Source: Shewanella electrica
GTDB lineage: Bacteria > Pseudomonadota > Gammaproteobacteria > Enterobacterales > Shewanellaceae
Length of the DNA stretch: 64,000 nucleotides
Direction: 5' to 3'
NCBI RefSeq assembly: GCF_022321485.1
Contig: NZ_JAKOGG010000007.1
Span: 1 to 64,000, forward strand
Made by a program: the position numbers and the translations under genes. The stretch's first letter is position 1, and each line of letters starts with the position of its first letter. Shown piece after piece: positions 29,368-39,432 of the stretch. The notes under the pieces are model-generated. The model did not search any database, was not told where the DNA came from, and worked only from the letters and a program-made list of their open reading frames with translations.

Positions 29368-30903
29368 ATGACTACAACCGATGTAGCTGAGCCGCAACCG
29401 CTCACGGGGTTGGCGCTATTTGGTGGCGTGCTGTGTTTGGCGATGGCGAACTTTCTGGCGATTTTGGATACCACTATCGCCAACGTGTCGGTGGCGAATA
29501 TTGCCGGTAGCCTTGGTACCTCAACCAGCCAAGGCACCTATGTGATCACCTCCTACGCGGTCGCGGAGGCGATCTCTGTGCCGCTAACCGGCTGGTTATC
29601 ACGCCGCTTTGGTTCGGTGCGGGTGTTCGTCACTTGTCTCATCATGTTTGGGGTGTTTTCTGCCTTGTGTGGCATGGCGACCAGCATGACCATGTTGGTG
29701 GCGTGCCGAGTATTTTTGGGCTTGTCTGGCGGCCCGATGATGCCACTGTCGCAAACGTTGATGATCCGTATCTTCCCCAAAGATAAAAGCCATGCGGCGA
29801 TTGGTATATGGAGTATGACCACCTTGGTAGCACCGATCATGGGGCCGATCCTCGGCGGCGTGTTGTGCGATCAGTTTTCGTGGCCGTACATCTTCTACTT
29901 CAAAGTGCCGTTTGCCATTTTGGCTGGCTTAGCTTGCTGGAAAATCATCGGTGGCTTTGAAACCAAAGCGGTCAAAGCCGCCATTGATAAAATGGGGTTA
30001 TTGCTGCTGGTGGTGTGGGTCGGGGCATTGCAGATCATGCTCGATGAAGGCAAAGACCACGACTGGTTCGCCTCAACCCGCATTACGGTATTGGCGATTG
30101 TGGCGCTGATTGGCTTTATCTCATTTTTGATTTGGGAGCTGACCGAGCGCAATCCAATCGTGGATTTGCGGGTGTTTCGCCATCGTGGCTTTTCCGCCAG
30201 TATGCTTACCTTGAGCTTAGGCTTTGGCGCTTTTTTTGGCATCACGGTGATCACGCCGCTGTGGCTACAGATCTACATGGGCTACACCGCCACTGAATCG
30301 GGTTATGCCACCGCCACCATGGGGATTATTGCGGTGTTTATCGCGCCAGCGATTGCCGCCGCAGTCAGCAAGTTTGATCCGCGGCCATTCGTGTTCTTTG
30401 GGGTGTTGTGGCTTGGTTTGTGGACTTGGCTGCGCGCCAGCAACAACATGGATATGACCTTCTGGCAGATCAGTATGCCGATGTTTTTCCAAGGGATTGG
30501 CATGCCGCTATTCTTTGTGCCGTTGACGGCGATCGCGCTCGGGTGTGTCAAACCAGCCGAGATGGATTCCGCCGCGGGTTTGTTCAACTTTATTCGGACC
30601 CTGTCAGGCGCGTTTGCTACTTCGATGGTGAATACCGCCTGGGAAAATGAAACCACCTATGTGCATTCAGAGCTGTCGGGGTTAACCGATCGCGTGGGTG
30701 TGGCTGCGCAGCAGATGCAGGCAAGCGGCATGACCCACGAGCAAACGCTCAACTCGCTCAATTGGATGCTACAGCAGCAAAGTTCGATGATCGCCACCAA
30801 CCAGATCTTTATGTGGATAGCGGCCATTTTTGCTATCGGCGCGTTTGCGATCTGGCTATCGCCCAAACCGCTGCATGCGGTCGACCCCGGCGCCAGTCAT
30901 TAG
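29368..30903 (+). CDS. EmrB-type multidrug transporter (DHA2 family MFS)
   Basis: This 511-residue proton-driven drug exporter has 14 predicted transmembrane helices. Motif ILDTTIANVSVANIAGSLG (helix 1), GWLSRRFGSVRVF (motif A) and GGPMMPLSQTLM are DHA2 hallmarks. It begins five bases after the adaptor gene, giving a complete OMF-adaptor-pump operon. The drug range cannot be told from sequence. Confidence 0.92.
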   Translation: MTTTDVAEPQPLTGLALFGGVLCLAMANFLAILDTTIANVSVANIAGSLGTSTSQGTYVITSYAVAEAISVPLTGWLSRRFGSVRVFVTCLIMFGVFSALCGMATSMTMLVACRVFLGLSGGPMMPLSQTLMIRIFPKDKSHAAIGIWSMTTLVAPIMGPILGGVLCDQFSWPYIFYFKVPFAILAGLACWKIIGGFETKAVKAAIDKMGLLLLVVWVGALQIMLDEGKDHDWFASTRITVLAIVALIGFISFLIWELTERNPIVDLRVFRHRGFSASMLTLSLGFGAFFGITVITPLWLQIYMGYTATESGYATATMGIIAVFIAPAIAAAVSKFDPRPFVFFGVLWLGLWTWLRASNNMDMTFWQISMPMFFQGIGMPLFFVPLTAIALGCVKPAEMDSAAGLFNFIRTLSGAFATSMVNTAWENETTYVHSELSGLTDRVGVAAQQMQASGMTHEQTLNSLNWMLQQQSSMIATNQIFMWIAAIFAIGAFAIWLSPKPLHAVDPGASH

Positions 30904-30921
30904 TTTCTATTTGCAAGTTTT

Positions 30922-30947
30922 AGCTCCTCAATTGAGGAGCTTTTTTT
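30922..30947 (+). terminator. Terminator of the efflux operon
   Basis: AGCTCCTCAATTGAGGAGCT (30922-30941) is a perfect 20-base palindrome followed by six further Ts (the run of seven begins with its last base). The stem contains the stop codon of the convergent glxA-like gene. Confidence 0.9.
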
Positions 30948-31902
30948 CGTGCGGTTGGTGAGTATGCCGCCATGCACTTGGGCTACAACCCACATGGCGT
31001 TGAAAGGTATGGCGCAGTCCCGCTGCGCTGCTATAACCACAGCTATTGGCTATTTGCTCGATCGACATATTGCTGCTTTCTAACAAGGCTTGAGCGCGGC
31101 GAATACGCAGTTGTTGCAGCCAACTCAGTGGCGATAGACCAAATTGCTGCTGCACGTGACGGGTTAAACTGCGCACGCTTAAACACACACGCTCGGCCAT
31201 CATTTCCAAGGTGATGGCGCTGTGCAGTTGCTCAGTCAGCCACAGTTGCAGTTCGGCCATGCGCTCTGCGCTGGCGGGCAGTTGCTGTAACTGTTGCACT
31301 TGGCTGCCGATCCGCGCTTGCGGCATTACTAAATAGTCGGCAAGCGCTAGCGCCGCACGGGTGCCGAGATCTAGCTCCACCAGATGCAGACACAAATCCA
31401 GCCCAGCAGATAAACCGGCGGAGGTGAGCAACTGGCCGTTATCGATAAAGAGCACGTTCGGTTCTACGTGAATTTGCGGATAACGCTGCGCTAACTCGGC
31501 GGCCATCAGCCAGTGGGTGGTGGCGCGTTTACCATTAAGTAAGCCACTAGCGGCCAGCACCCAGGCGCCGCTACAGATGGAAGCAATACGGATACCTCTC
31601 GCTGCCGCCCGCTGTAAATAATCCATCACCTCGGCATCGTGAAACGTCATCGCATGGTTAATGCCGGGAATCACAATGGTGTCGGCCTCAAGCAATTGGC
31701 TCAGCGGCGCTAACCGCTGAATGACGACCGCATCACTCTGGACACTTTCCTCTTTGCCACAATAACTCAGCTGATATGCCGGTTCGCCACGGTTATGTTT
31801 GGCCGAGGTGAAACTTTGTTGCACTAAGCTGACGTCGTAATTGACGAAGTCGGGCAGCAGTAACATAGCAACCTTATGTTTAGGCGTTGTTTGTTGATTC
31901 AT
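30928..31902 (-). CDS. GlxA-family transcriptional regulator (DJ-1/PfpI domain plus AraC HTH)
   Basis: This 324-residue protein has an N-terminal DJ-1/PfpI-like domain (about 10-185) with nucleophile-elbow-like SICSGAWVLAASGLL. A C-terminal AraC double helix-turn-helix (about 215-312) shows AERVCLSVRSLTRHVQQQF and IEQIANSCGYSSAAGLRHTF. Such proteins regulate small-molecule catabolism; the effector is unknown. It is divergent from a DJ-1/PfpI gene and may control it. Its last codons run into the efflux terminator stem. Confidence 0.9.
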   Translation of the reverse strand: MNQQTTPKHKVAMLLLPDFVNYDVSLVQQSFTSAKHNRGEPAYQLSYCGKEESVQSDAVVIQRLAPLSQLLEADTIVIPGINHAMTFHDAEVMDYLQRAAARGIRIASICSGAWVLAASGLLNGKRATTHWLMAAELAQRYPQIHVEPNVLFIDNGQLLTSAGLSAGLDLCLHLVELDLGTRAALALADYLVMPQARIGSQVQQLQQLPASAERMAELQLWLTEQLHSAITLEMMAERVCLSVRSLTRHVQQQFGLSPLSWLQQLRIRRAQALLESSNMSIEQIANSCGYSSAAGLRHTFQRHVGCSPSAWRHTHQPHEKKLLN

Positions 31903-32110
31903 GGCGGCGTAGGCAGATGTGCAGCAGTTGAGAGAATGTTCTTTTTACGAGGATTGATGGGATGGCGCAAGCCACTTGTCTCAACCACAGCCGACGGCGG
32001 TAACACTTTGGCAAGAATGGCTAGATTATTGCGCTCATTGGCTGCTTGATTGCGGCGCGTTGGTGGTGTCAGTCGTAAGCTAGCTGCCATTAATCTCGAG
32101 GAGACTTGTT

Positions 32111-32977
32111 ATGAATCGCCGCCAATTTACGCTGTCATGTTTAGCCACCGCCGCTGCCTCTAGCAGTGTGTTACTGCCCAGCGTTGCCAGTGCTAACGCG
32201 CCGGTCGCATCCTTGCCTGTTGCATCCGTGCATAGTCGCTTCGCCGAGGTGCCGCGCTCAACCAATAAACCGCATATTGCGTTTCTGGTGTATGACGGTA
32301 TGACCTTGCTCGATCTGGTGGGACCGATGGAGATCCTGTCCAACAACAATTTCGATGTGGACTTTGTCGCCGCCAGTTTGGCGCCAGTGTATGCCGAGAG
32401 TAATAGCAACAAGCGGTTGGGCGTGCTGCCAACAGCAACGTTTGCGGATGTGAGCCACACCGATATTTTATTTGCCCCCGGCAGTACCAACCCACTACAG
32501 GCTGTCAAACAGCCTGAATTACTGGCGTGGGTGGCGCAAGTGGGCGCTAAGGCGACCTGGGTGACCAGCGTGTGTAGCGGCGCGATCATTCTTGGTGCGG
32601 CGGGCTTGCTCAAGGGCTATCAAGCCACTAGCCATTGGGGCTGGTTAGATAAATTGCGTTACTTTGGCGCCGTGCCAACGCAGCAACGGGTGGTGCACGA
32701 TGGCAACCGCGTGACTGGTGCGGGCGTGACCTCTGGTATCGATTTTGGCTTAGTATTGTTGTCGCTGCTGCTCGGCGAAGATGTGGCGCGTGCGCGGCAA
32801 CTGGGGTTGGAATACGACCCTAAACCGCCATTTACTGGCGGCTCGGTGGATACCGCACCAGTGGCGTTGGTTGAGCGTTCACGCGATGCCTATCAAGCCT
32901 TTCTCGACAAGGTGGAGCCACAGCGAATGCAGTTATTGCAGCAGTTTGCTCAACGTTTAAATGTTCAGTTGCCTTGA
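32111..32977 (+). CDS. Tat-exported DJ-1/PfpI family protein (isonitrile hydratase-like)
   Basis: This 288-residue protein carries a twin-arginine-type leader (MNRRQFTLSCLATAA, cleavage probably after the Ala-rich stretch at about 30). The DJ-1/PfpI domain starts at PHIAFLVYDGMTLLDLVGPME and has the nucleophile Cys in TSVCSGAIILGAAGLL. The domain resembles isonitrile hydratase-like members, but the activity is not established. Export of a DJ-1 domain is less usual. It is divergent from the GlxA-like regulator, whose own first domain is of the same family. Confidence 0.85.
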   Translation: MNRRQFTLSCLATAAASSSVLLPSVASANAPVASLPVASVHSRFAEVPRSTNKPHIAFLVYDGMTLLDLVGPMEILSNNNFDVDFVAASLAPVYAESNSNKRLGVLPTATFADVSHTDILFAPGSTNPLQAVKQPELLAWVAQVGAKATWVTSVCSGAIILGAAGLLKGYQATSHWGWLDKLRYFGAVPTQQRVVHDGNRVTGAGVTSGIDFGLVLLSLLLGEDVARARQLGLEYDPKPPFTGGSVDTAPVALVERSRDAYQAFLDKVEPQRMQLLQQFAQRLNVQLP

Positions 32978-33050
32978 GCACCGCTGCAACGATATTAAAT
33001 GCGTGTTTGTTGCTGCTTTCATAAACAAAATCATGGCATTATTAGCATTA

Positions 33051-33315
33051 GGGAAGGTGCGAATAAGTCCCGTGCGTGCTCTGCGTGAGCATACAGCTTT
33101 CAGATGCAAGGCGCAGTTTGCCGTGAATGGTGAGCCCTTTGCAAAAACTGCAACGTAGCAGATGAAGCTGTAGGCCACGCCCTACGGGGATTTGTAAGCT
33201 CATGCATTTCTTCGTTAGCCAACTTTGCCATGCTCCAGCATGCCCGCAGTTAGCTGCCTTGAACTGCTATGGCTTACCAATCCAGAGCGTCGCGAAGACT
33301 TGTTCCCACCTTCCC
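33051..33315. mobile_element. MITE-like element with IS5-like terminal inverted repeats
   Basis: A 265-base non-coding segment is bounded by GGGAAGGTGCGAATAAGTC (33051-33069) and GACTTGTTCCCACCTTCCC (33297-33315). These are inverted repeats matching at 17 of 19 positions. The ends resemble those of IS5 (GGAAGGTGCGAACAAG as I recall it). No transposase is encoded, so any movement would need an enzyme in trans. A clean target-site duplication is not obvious (TTAG left, CTTG right around the GGAAGG/CCTTCC core). It fills most of the 390-base gap between the DJ-1 gene and the orphan gene. Confidence 0.72.
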
Positions 33316-33367
33316 TTGCAAATGATTGATGCGGCGCCACTGATGCGCGCGGAATGCAAGGAATGCC

Positions 33368-33811
33368 ATGAGTATTTGGAAAGAGCTTTACGACATTGTG
33401 GAAAAGGAGTTTGGCCGTTGGCAAAACCGTCAGCACAAGCAGCAAGCGTTACTGTTTGAAGTGCAAAGTAATCTGCTGTTTTTGGCAGAAGCGATTAAGG
33501 CCCAACTGCCCGCCAGTAAGATTGTGGCAGGATTGGAGCGCAAAGCATTCGATAAAGCGTTAGAGCAGGGGCTGGAATTGGAGCGGCGCACTGTCACTCA
33601 AGCCACCATTGGCGAGTTTGTCGAGTTCAACAAATACCTCGGCAAAGACAGCCACTACATGGTGAAAAATGCCTACGCCAAGATGAATGCGCTCAGCAAA
33701 TTGGTGCAGGCGGACAGCGAACAAGACTACGACCTGAAGCTCAAATCGTTGTTTCGATTTATGGTGTTACTGGCGGCGCATTTAGAGCAGAAGCCGTTAA
33801 CGCGGGCGTGA
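33368..33811 (+). CDS. Orphan helical protein of unknown function
   Basis: This 147-residue protein is probably cytoplasmic, with no signal peptide or membrane helix. It is predicted to be almost all helical, with alternating charged and hydrophobic residues (WKELYDIVEKEFGRWQNR; LEQGLELERRTV; LKSLFRFMVLLAAHLEQK). I recognise no family. AAGGA precedes the ATG at 33368. The MITE-like element ends 52 bases upstream and may provide or disturb its promoter. Confidence 0.65.
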   Translation: MSIWKELYDIVEKEFGRWQNRQHKQQALLFEVQSNLLFLAEAIKAQLPASKIVAGLERKAFDKALEQGLELERRTVTQATIGEFVEFNKYLGKDSHYMVKNAYAKMNALSKLVQADSEQDYDLKLKSLFRFMVLLAAHLEQKPLTRA

Positions 33812-33835
33812 TAACACTTTGTTTCACAAATAAAA

Positions 33836-33861
33836 ATGCCACCGACAGGTGGCATCTCTTT
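33836..33861 (-). terminator. Terminator between convergent orphan and RimK-fusion genes
   Basis: ATGCCACC (33836-33843) and GGTGGCAT (33848-33855) pair across GACA. Read on the minus strand the stem is followed by TTTTTA, making it a strong terminator for the RimK-fusion gene. The plus-strand tail CTCTTTC is weaker. Confidence 0.8.
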
Positions 33862-33901
33862 CAATACTGCTTGTACTCAATGATGAAGACGCCTAGCGCA
33901 C

Positions 33902-35293
33902 TCAGTTAGCAGTTTTTTTTACCGCTACTTGTTTCTCAATCGCCATAATCATCCGCGCCGCGATATCGGCGTTGGTGGCGGTTTCAATGCCTTCCAGACC
34001 CGGTGACGAGTTCACTTCCAGCAGCAACGGCCCTTTGTTGGAGCGGATCAAATCCACCCCAGCCACTTTTAGCTCCATCGCTTTGGCGGCCTTAATGGCG
34101 ATACGGCGTTCTTCAGGCGTGATCTTAATCAGCTCAGCGCGGCCACCTTGGTGGATGTTGGCACGAAACTCGCCCGGCGCCGCCACGCGTTGGATCGACG
34201 CTACCACTTTGCCATCGACCACAAAGCAGCGCAGATCTTTGCCGCTCGATTCTTTAATAAATTCCTGCACCAGAATGTTGGCGTTGAGGCTCTTGAAGGC
34301 GTTGATCACGCTCTCCGCCGCCTTACGTGTTTCTGCCAACACCACGCCTTTACCTTGGGTGCCTTCCAGCAACTTGATGATCAGCGGTGCGCCGCCAACC
34401 ATGTTGATCAAATCGCCAGTATCCAGCGGTGAATTAGCAAAACCGGTGGTGGGAATATCGAGGCCGTTATCCAGCAGCAGTTGCAGCGCCCGCAGTTTAT
34501 CGCGCGATTGCGCAATGGCGACCGAGCTGTTTAAACAGTAGATGCCTAATGATTCAAACTGACGCAGCAGGGTACAAGCATAAAAGGTCATGCTCGGACG
34601 AATACGCGGGATCACTGCGTCCAGATCGTTCAGCACTAAACCGCCGCGATAGTGGATTTCTGGCTTAGTGGCGTCCAACTTCATGTAGCAGTTTTTAATG
34701 TTGAAAAACTGGATTTCATGGCCGCGACTTTCCGCTGCTTCAATAATGCGGCGGTTGCTGTACAAGTTTGGGTTGCTCGCTAACAAGCCGATCTTCAATC
34801 CGGTCGGGCGGATCTCTGGTGCCTTATATAAGGTTGCCAATGAGGTCGCGGGTTGTTCGCCCAGCAAACATTGACCGGCAGGATCGACCAACGTGCGGCC
34901 GTGCATCGCTTCGCGGCCGAGCAACATGCGATAGCCCATGCTATCGCGGTTGGTTAGGGTAACTTCGACATCCCAACTCAGTTCACCCAGCACCAACGGC
35001 ACACGGATCACCAAGCGTTTTTCACGGTCACCGCTAGAGCTTTTGATGATGCGTTGGTCGATCACTTGCGCTTCGCAGTGCACCATCACTTTACGGTTGT
35101 CTTGCAATGGGTGGACTTCAAATGTCACCCAAGGCTCGCCGTTGCGTGAGAAAGGCTGAATATTGATGGCATGAAGTGACGAGGTTTTTGCGCCAGAATC
35201 GACCCGCGCCTTAATGGCCGGGATATTCAGCGTTGGAAACGCGCACCACTCATCGCTGCCGATAACAATTTTCGGCTCGTTGCTGTGTTTCAT
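33902..35293 (-). CDS. Fusion of retropepsin-like (ATP-dependent zinc protease/RimB-type) domain and RimK glutamate ligase
   Basis: This 463-residue, two-domain protein joins a retropepsin-like domain to a glutamate ligase. Residues about 8-150 match the 'ATP-dependent zinc protease' family, now regarded as retropepsin-like, with [11 protein letters not shown] carrying the presumed active-site Asp and a later GREAMHG. Residues about 165-450 are a RimK-type ATP-grasp ligase ([50 protein letters not shown]) that adds glutamates to a target such as ribosomal protein S6. Fusion of putative trimming and adding activities suggests a self-contained tail-modification enzyme. The target is not shown. 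Confidence 0.88.
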   Translation of the reverse strand: MKHSNEPKIVIGSDEWCAFPTLNIPAIKARVDSGAKTSSLHAINIQPFSRNGEPWVTFEVHPLQDNRKVMVHCEAQVIDQRIIKSSSGDREKRLVIRVPLVLGELSWDVEVTLTNRDSMGYRMLLGREAMHGRTLVDPAGQCLLGEQPATSLATLYKAPEIRPTGLKIGLLASNPNLYSNRRIIEAAESRGHEIQFFNIKNCYMKLDATKPEIHYRGGLVLNDLDAVIPRIRPSMTFYACTLLRQFESLGIYCLNSSVAIAQSRDKLRALQLLLDNGLDIPTTGFANSPLDTGDLINMVGGAPLIIKLLEGTQGKGVVLAETRKAAESVINAFKSLNANILVQEFIKESSGKDLRCFVVDGKVVASIQRVAAPGEFRANIHQGGRAELIKITPEERRIAIKAAKAMELKVAGVDLIRSNKGPLLLEVNSSPGLEGIETATNADIAARMIMAIEKQVAVKKTAN

Positions 35294-35443
35294 GTTGGGA
35301 TTGTGCTCAGAAAAGTAAGGTGGAATCTTAGCTGGACGTTTGGCTGGTTGCCGACGTCAGCAAATTGGCGAGCTTTATAGCCGAAAAGCTGACATTGGCA
35401 AAGCGATTTTAGTGGGCTGACTTCAAAATTTAATCTATTCGAC

Positions 35444-35506
35444 ACATTCGCACGCCGAATGTCCAGCAAGCAGCCACTAACACTGCTGCTGGTGACGTGC
35501 TTGCTG
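35444..35506. other. Inverted repeats between metH and the RimK fusion
   Basis: The 285-base gap holds ACATTCG/CGAATGT (35444-35450, 35456-35462) and CAGCAAGC/GCTTGCTG (35464-35471, 35499-35506). Neither has a T tract. Their role is unknown. I see no gene here. Confidence 0.35.
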
Positions 35507-35532
35507 CCCCTAGCCGAGTTAATCGGTTATGG

Positions 35533-35562
35533 AAAAATAAACAAGGCGCCAAGCGGCGCCTT
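35533..35562 (-). terminator. Terminator after metH
   Basis: Read on the minus strand, AAGGCGCC and GGCGCCTT (plus coordinates 35555-35562 and 35543-35550) form a stem with loop GCTT, followed by GTTTATTTTT. Confidence 0.82.
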
Positions 35563-35578
35563 TGCATCAGTAACCTGC

Positions 35579-38500
35579 TTATTGCTCCGGATCGTAATCC
35601 AGCACCGGCGCGAGCCATTTCTCAGTTTCAACAATGCTCATGCCTTTTCGGCGCGCGTAATCTTCTACCTGATCGCGGCCAATGTTAGTCACACCAAAGT
35701 AGCGCGATTGTGGATGAGCAAAGTACCAGCCAGATACCGCAGCAGTCGGATACATGGCAAAGCTTTCGGTGATGTTGAGATCGATACATTCATTCGGTTT
35801 CAGCAAATCCCACAGCAGGCCTTTCTCGGTGTGATCGGGGCAAGCAGGGTAGCCAGGTGCAGGGCGAATACCTTTGTATTTCTCGCGGATCAGCGCTTCG
35901 TTATCCAAGTTCTCATCGGCGGCATAACCCCAAAACTCTTTACGCACTCGTTCGTGCATCCGCTCAGCAAATGCTTCTGCCAAACGATCCGCCAAACACT
36001 TGAGCATGATGGAGCTGTAGTCATCGTGCGCCGCTTCAAAACGTTCAAGATGGGCATCAATGCCGTGGCCTGCGGTCACTGCAAAGCCGCCCATGTAATC
36101 GGCCACGCCGGTTTCTTTTGGCGCAACAAAGTCTGACAAACAGAAGTTGTGGTTGCCGACCCGTTCAATCTGCATCCGCAGATGGTGGGTGGTCATCAAC
36201 ACCTCGCTGCGGCTGTCATCGGTGTACAGTTCGATATCATCAAAGTTGACGCTGTTGGCAGGGAACAAGCCAATCACCGCTTTGGCGGTGAGCCATTTTT
36301 CGTCGATGATTTTTTGCAGCATCGCTTTGCCGTCGGCGAATACTTTCTGCGCTTCTTCACCAACAATCTTATCTTCCAAAATCTCAGGATAATGGCCGTG
36401 CAGTTCCCACGCGCGGAAGAACGGCGTCCAGTCGATACGATCAACTAAGTCTGTCAGCGGATAATCATCAAACACTTGAATGCCGAGCTGCTTCGGTTTG
36501 ATCGGTGGATTTGCTGCCCAATCTTGAGTTACGCGGTTTTCCCGCGCCGCTTCAAGGCTGGCGATCTGTTTACGCTTGGTTTGCGACAGGCGTTTTTCAC
36601 GCATCACCGCATATTCTTCGTATGTCGCATCAATAGTCGCTTGGCGCGTGTCGTCGTTAATGAGCTTGCTCACCATCGGCACTGCGCGCGATGCGTCGGC
36701 AATGTAGATCGCGCCGTGTGGATAATGCGGAGCGATCTTCACGGCAGTATGGATTTTCGAGCACGTGGCGCCGCCGATAATCGCTGGAATGGTCAGGCCT
36801 TCACGCTCAAAGGTTTTGACGTTGTGCACCATCTCATCAAGGCTTGGGGTAATCAGCCCCGACATGCCGATGATGTCGACTTTTTCTTTGCGGGCGGTTT
36901 CGACGATCTTTTCTACTGGCACCATCACGCCAAGATCGATCACCTCATAGCCGTTACAAGCCAGCACTACGCCGACGATGTTTTTGCCGATATCGTGCAC
37001 GTCACCTTTCACGGTCACCATCAGCACTTTACCGTTGCTTTGGCCTTCGATTTTTTCCGCTTCAATGAACGGGTTGAGGTAGGCCACCGCTTTTTTCATC
37101 ACGCGGGCGGATTTCACCACTTGCGGCAGGAACATCTTGCCTTCGCCGAACAGATCGCCGACCACGTTCATGCCATCCATCAACGGCCCTTCAATCACAT
37201 CCAGCGGCCGGGTGGCGGCCAAGCGTGCTTCTTCGGTGTCTTCGTCGATAAATTCGGTAATGCCTTTGACCAGCGCGTGTTCGAGGCGTTTGTTCACCGG
37301 CCAGTGACGCCACTCTTGTTCTTCTGGTTTGGCTGCGCCGGCGCCATTGCCGCGATAGTTTTCGGCAATCTCCAATAGCTGTTCAGTGTTGCTGGAATCC
37401 GCGACCGGGCAGGGCAGGTTGAGCACCACCGCTTCTACGCGCTCTTTTAATGGCGGGTCGATGTCATCGTAAATCGCCAACTGACCGGCGTTAACAATGC
37501 CCATGTCCATTCCCGCTTTAATGGCGTGATAGAGGAACACCGCGTGGATCGCTTCACGCACTGGATTGTTGCCACGGAACGAGAACGACACGTTCGACAC
37601 GCCGCCAGAGATCATCGCGTGCGGCAATGTCGCTTTAATATCTTTGATGGCTTCGATGAAATCGACCGCGTAGTTATCGTGCTCGTCGATACCGGTAGCC
37701 ACCGCAAAAATGTTCGGGTCGAAGATGATGTCTTCCGGCGGGAAGCCGACTTGATCGACCAGAATGCGATAGGCGCGAGTACAGATCTCGGTTTTACGCG
37801 CGCGGGTATCGGCTTGGCCGGTTTCATCAAACGCCATGATGATTGCTGCTGCGCCGTAGCGTTTAACTAAAGTGGCTTGCTCGATAAACTTGGCTTCGCC
37901 CTCTTTGAGCGAAATCGAGTTAACAATGCCTTTGCCTTGAATACATTTGAGGCCAGCTTCAATCACTTCCCATTTGGACGAGTCGATCATGATCGGCACT
38001 TTACAGATATCGGGCTCAGAGGCGACCAGATAGAGGAAGCGTGTCATCACTTCCACGCCATCGAGCATGCCTTCATCCATGTTGATGTCGATGATCTGCG
38101 CGCCGCTTTCTACCTGCTCGCGGGCGACATCGAGCGCGGTTTCATAATCGCCTTCTTTGATGAGGCGCAAAAAGCGCGCCGAGCCGGTCACGTTGGTACG
38201 TTCGCCAACGTTAATAAACAGCGAGTTACTGTCGATAGTGAGTGGTTCCAAACCGGATAAGCGGCTGGCAACCGGAATATCTGGCAGTGCGCGCGGTGGA
38301 TGCTGCTCTACTGCTTCACGAATCGCTTTAATATGCGCTGGCGTGGTGCCGCAGCAGCCGCCAACCAAGTTGAGCAGGCCTTCTTTGGCCCACTGGCCGA
38401 TAACCTCGGCCATCTCTTCTGGCGTTTCATCGTAGCCACCAAACTCGTTCGGCAGGCCAGCGTTGGGGTGCGCCGACACAAAGGTCTCGCTGATACGCGC

Positions 38501-39301
38501 CAATTCTTCCACATACGGGCGCAGCTCTTTTGGCCCCAAGGCGCAGTTCAAACCGAAAGAAATCGGTTTGATGTGGCGCAGCGAGTTATAGAAGGCTTCA
38601 GTGGTTTGACCAGTCAGGGTGCGGCCCGAGGCATCGGTAATGGTGCCAGAGATCATCACTGGCAGTTGTTGGCCCAGCTTTTCAAACACTTGATCGATGG
38701 CGAACAGCGCCGCTTTGGCGTTGAGCGTATCAAAGATGGTTTCCACCATAATGATATCGGCGCCGCCGTTGATCAGCGCTTCAGTGGCTTGCATGTAAGC
38801 AGTTACTAACTGATCAAAGTGGATATTACGGAAACCTGGGTCATTCACGTCTGGGCTGATAGAGCAGGTGCGGTTGGTCGGACCAAGTACACCCGCCACA
38901 TAACGCGGAATACCAGTCGCTGCCGCCACTTCATCGGCGGCTTGGCGGGCGAGTTTGGCGGCTTCGAAGTTAATCTCAGTCACCAGTTCCTGCATGTCGT
39001 AATCAGCCATCGCTACCGTGGTGGCGTTGAAGCTGTTGGTTTCGACAATATCTGCCCCCGCTTCAAGGTATTGGCGGTGAATAGTTTTGATGATGTCAGG
39101 TTGAGTTAACACAAGTAAGTCATTGTTACCTTTGACATCACAATGCCAGTCTTGGAAGCGTTCGCCGCGGTAATCTTCCTCTTCCAGCTTGTATGCTTGG
39201 ATCATCGTGCCCATGGCGCCATCAATAATCAGAATGCGCTGTGAAAGTGCAGATTCGAGCTGTTGTCGAACCGGCGATGATGGGGTTTTGCAAGTTGCCA
39301 T
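35579..39301 (-). CDS. metH: Cobalamin-dependent methionine synthase
   Basis: MetH transfers methyl from 5-methyltetrahydrofolate to homocysteine through methylcobalamin. The 1240 residues show all four modules: homocysteine/zinc domain ([10 protein letters not shown]; zinc Cys pair in [10 protein letters not shown]), pterin domain ([11 protein letters not shown]), B12 cap and binding domain ([12 protein letters not shown] supplies the cobalt His) and reactivation/SAM domain ([15 protein letters not shown]). I chose the second Met (39301) because AAGG lies correctly upstream; an earlier ATG at 39322 has no RBS. Tandem MetJ-like boxes stand upstream, and cobalamin genes lie just beyond. Confidence 0.97.
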   Translation of the reverse strand: MATCKTPSSPVRQQLESALSQRILIIDGAMGTMIQAYKLEEEDYRGERFQDWHCDVKGNNDLLVLTQPDIIKTIHRQYLEAGADIVETNSFNATTVAMADYDMQELVTEINFEAAKLARQAADEVAAATGIPRYVAGVLGPTNRTCSISPDVNDPGFRNIHFDQLVTAYMQATEALINGGADIIMVETIFDTLNAKAALFAIDQVFEKLGQQLPVMISGTITDASGRTLTGQTTEAFYNSLRHIKPISFGLNCALGPKELRPYVEELARISETFVSAHPNAGLPNEFGGYDETPEEMAEVIGQWAKEGLLNLVGGCCGTTPAHIKAIREAVEQHPPRALPDIPVASRLSGLEPLTIDSNSLFINVGERTNVTGSARFLRLIKEGDYETALDVAREQVESGAQIIDINMDEGMLDGVEVMTRFLYLVASEPDICKVPIMIDSSKWEVIEAGLKCIQGKGIVNSISLKEGEAKFIEQATLVKRYGAAAIIMAFDETGQADTRARKTEICTRAYRILVDQVGFPPEDIIFDPNIFAVATGIDEHDNYAVDFIEAIKDIKATLPHAMISGGVSNVSFSFRGNNPVREAIHAVFLYHAIKAGMDMGIVNAGQLAIYDDIDPPLKERVEAVVLNLPCPVADSSNTEQLLEIAENYRGNGAGAAKPEEQEWRHWPVNKRLEHALVKGITEFIDEDTEEARLAATRPLDVIEGPLMDGMNVVGDLFGEGKMFLPQVVKSARVMKKAVAYLNPFIEAEKIEGQSNGKVLMVTVKGDVHDIGKNIVGVVLACNGYEVIDLGVMVPVEKIVETARKEKVDIIGMSGLITPSLDEMVHNVKTFEREGLTIPAIIGGATCSKIHTAVKIAPHYPHGAIYIADASRAVPMVSKLINDDTRQATIDATYEEYAVMREKRLSQTKRKQIASLEAARENRVTQDWAANPPIKPKQLGIQVFDDYPLTDLVDRIDWTPFFRAWELHGHYPEILEDKIVGEEAQKVFADGKAMLQKIIDEKWLTAKAVIGLFPANSVNFDDIELYTDDSRSEVLMTTHHLRMQIERVGNHNFCLSDFVAPKETGVADYMGGFAVTAGHGIDAHLERFEAAHDDYSSIMLKCLADRLAEAFAERMHERVRKEFWGYAADENLDNEALIREKYKGIRPAPGYPACPDHTEKGLLWDLLKPNECIDLNITESFAMYPTAAVSGWYFAHPQSRYFGVTNIGRDQVEDYARRKGMSIVETEKWLAPVLDYDPEQ

Positions 39302-39432
39302 CGTTAAAAACCTTTTCTTCATGCCATGAACACAAATGTCTGCAATTGTTGTATGATCCAGATCACACTATAGGCTATCGCCAATGAGTGACTGCATAAG
39401 TATGGCTGCAGACGTTAAAACAGGGTAGTTTT

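Noticed and set aside
32961-33459. Short open frames in and around the MITE-like element (65-85 codons)
   Set aside because: They cross the inverted-repeat boundaries, have no RBS and overlap the supported 147-residue gene in another frame.
35459-39109. Long open frames on the plus strand across metH
   Set aside because: They run antisense to metH, have no ribosome binding sites or recognisable domains, and their protein text is His/Phe-rich as expected from reversed codon bias.
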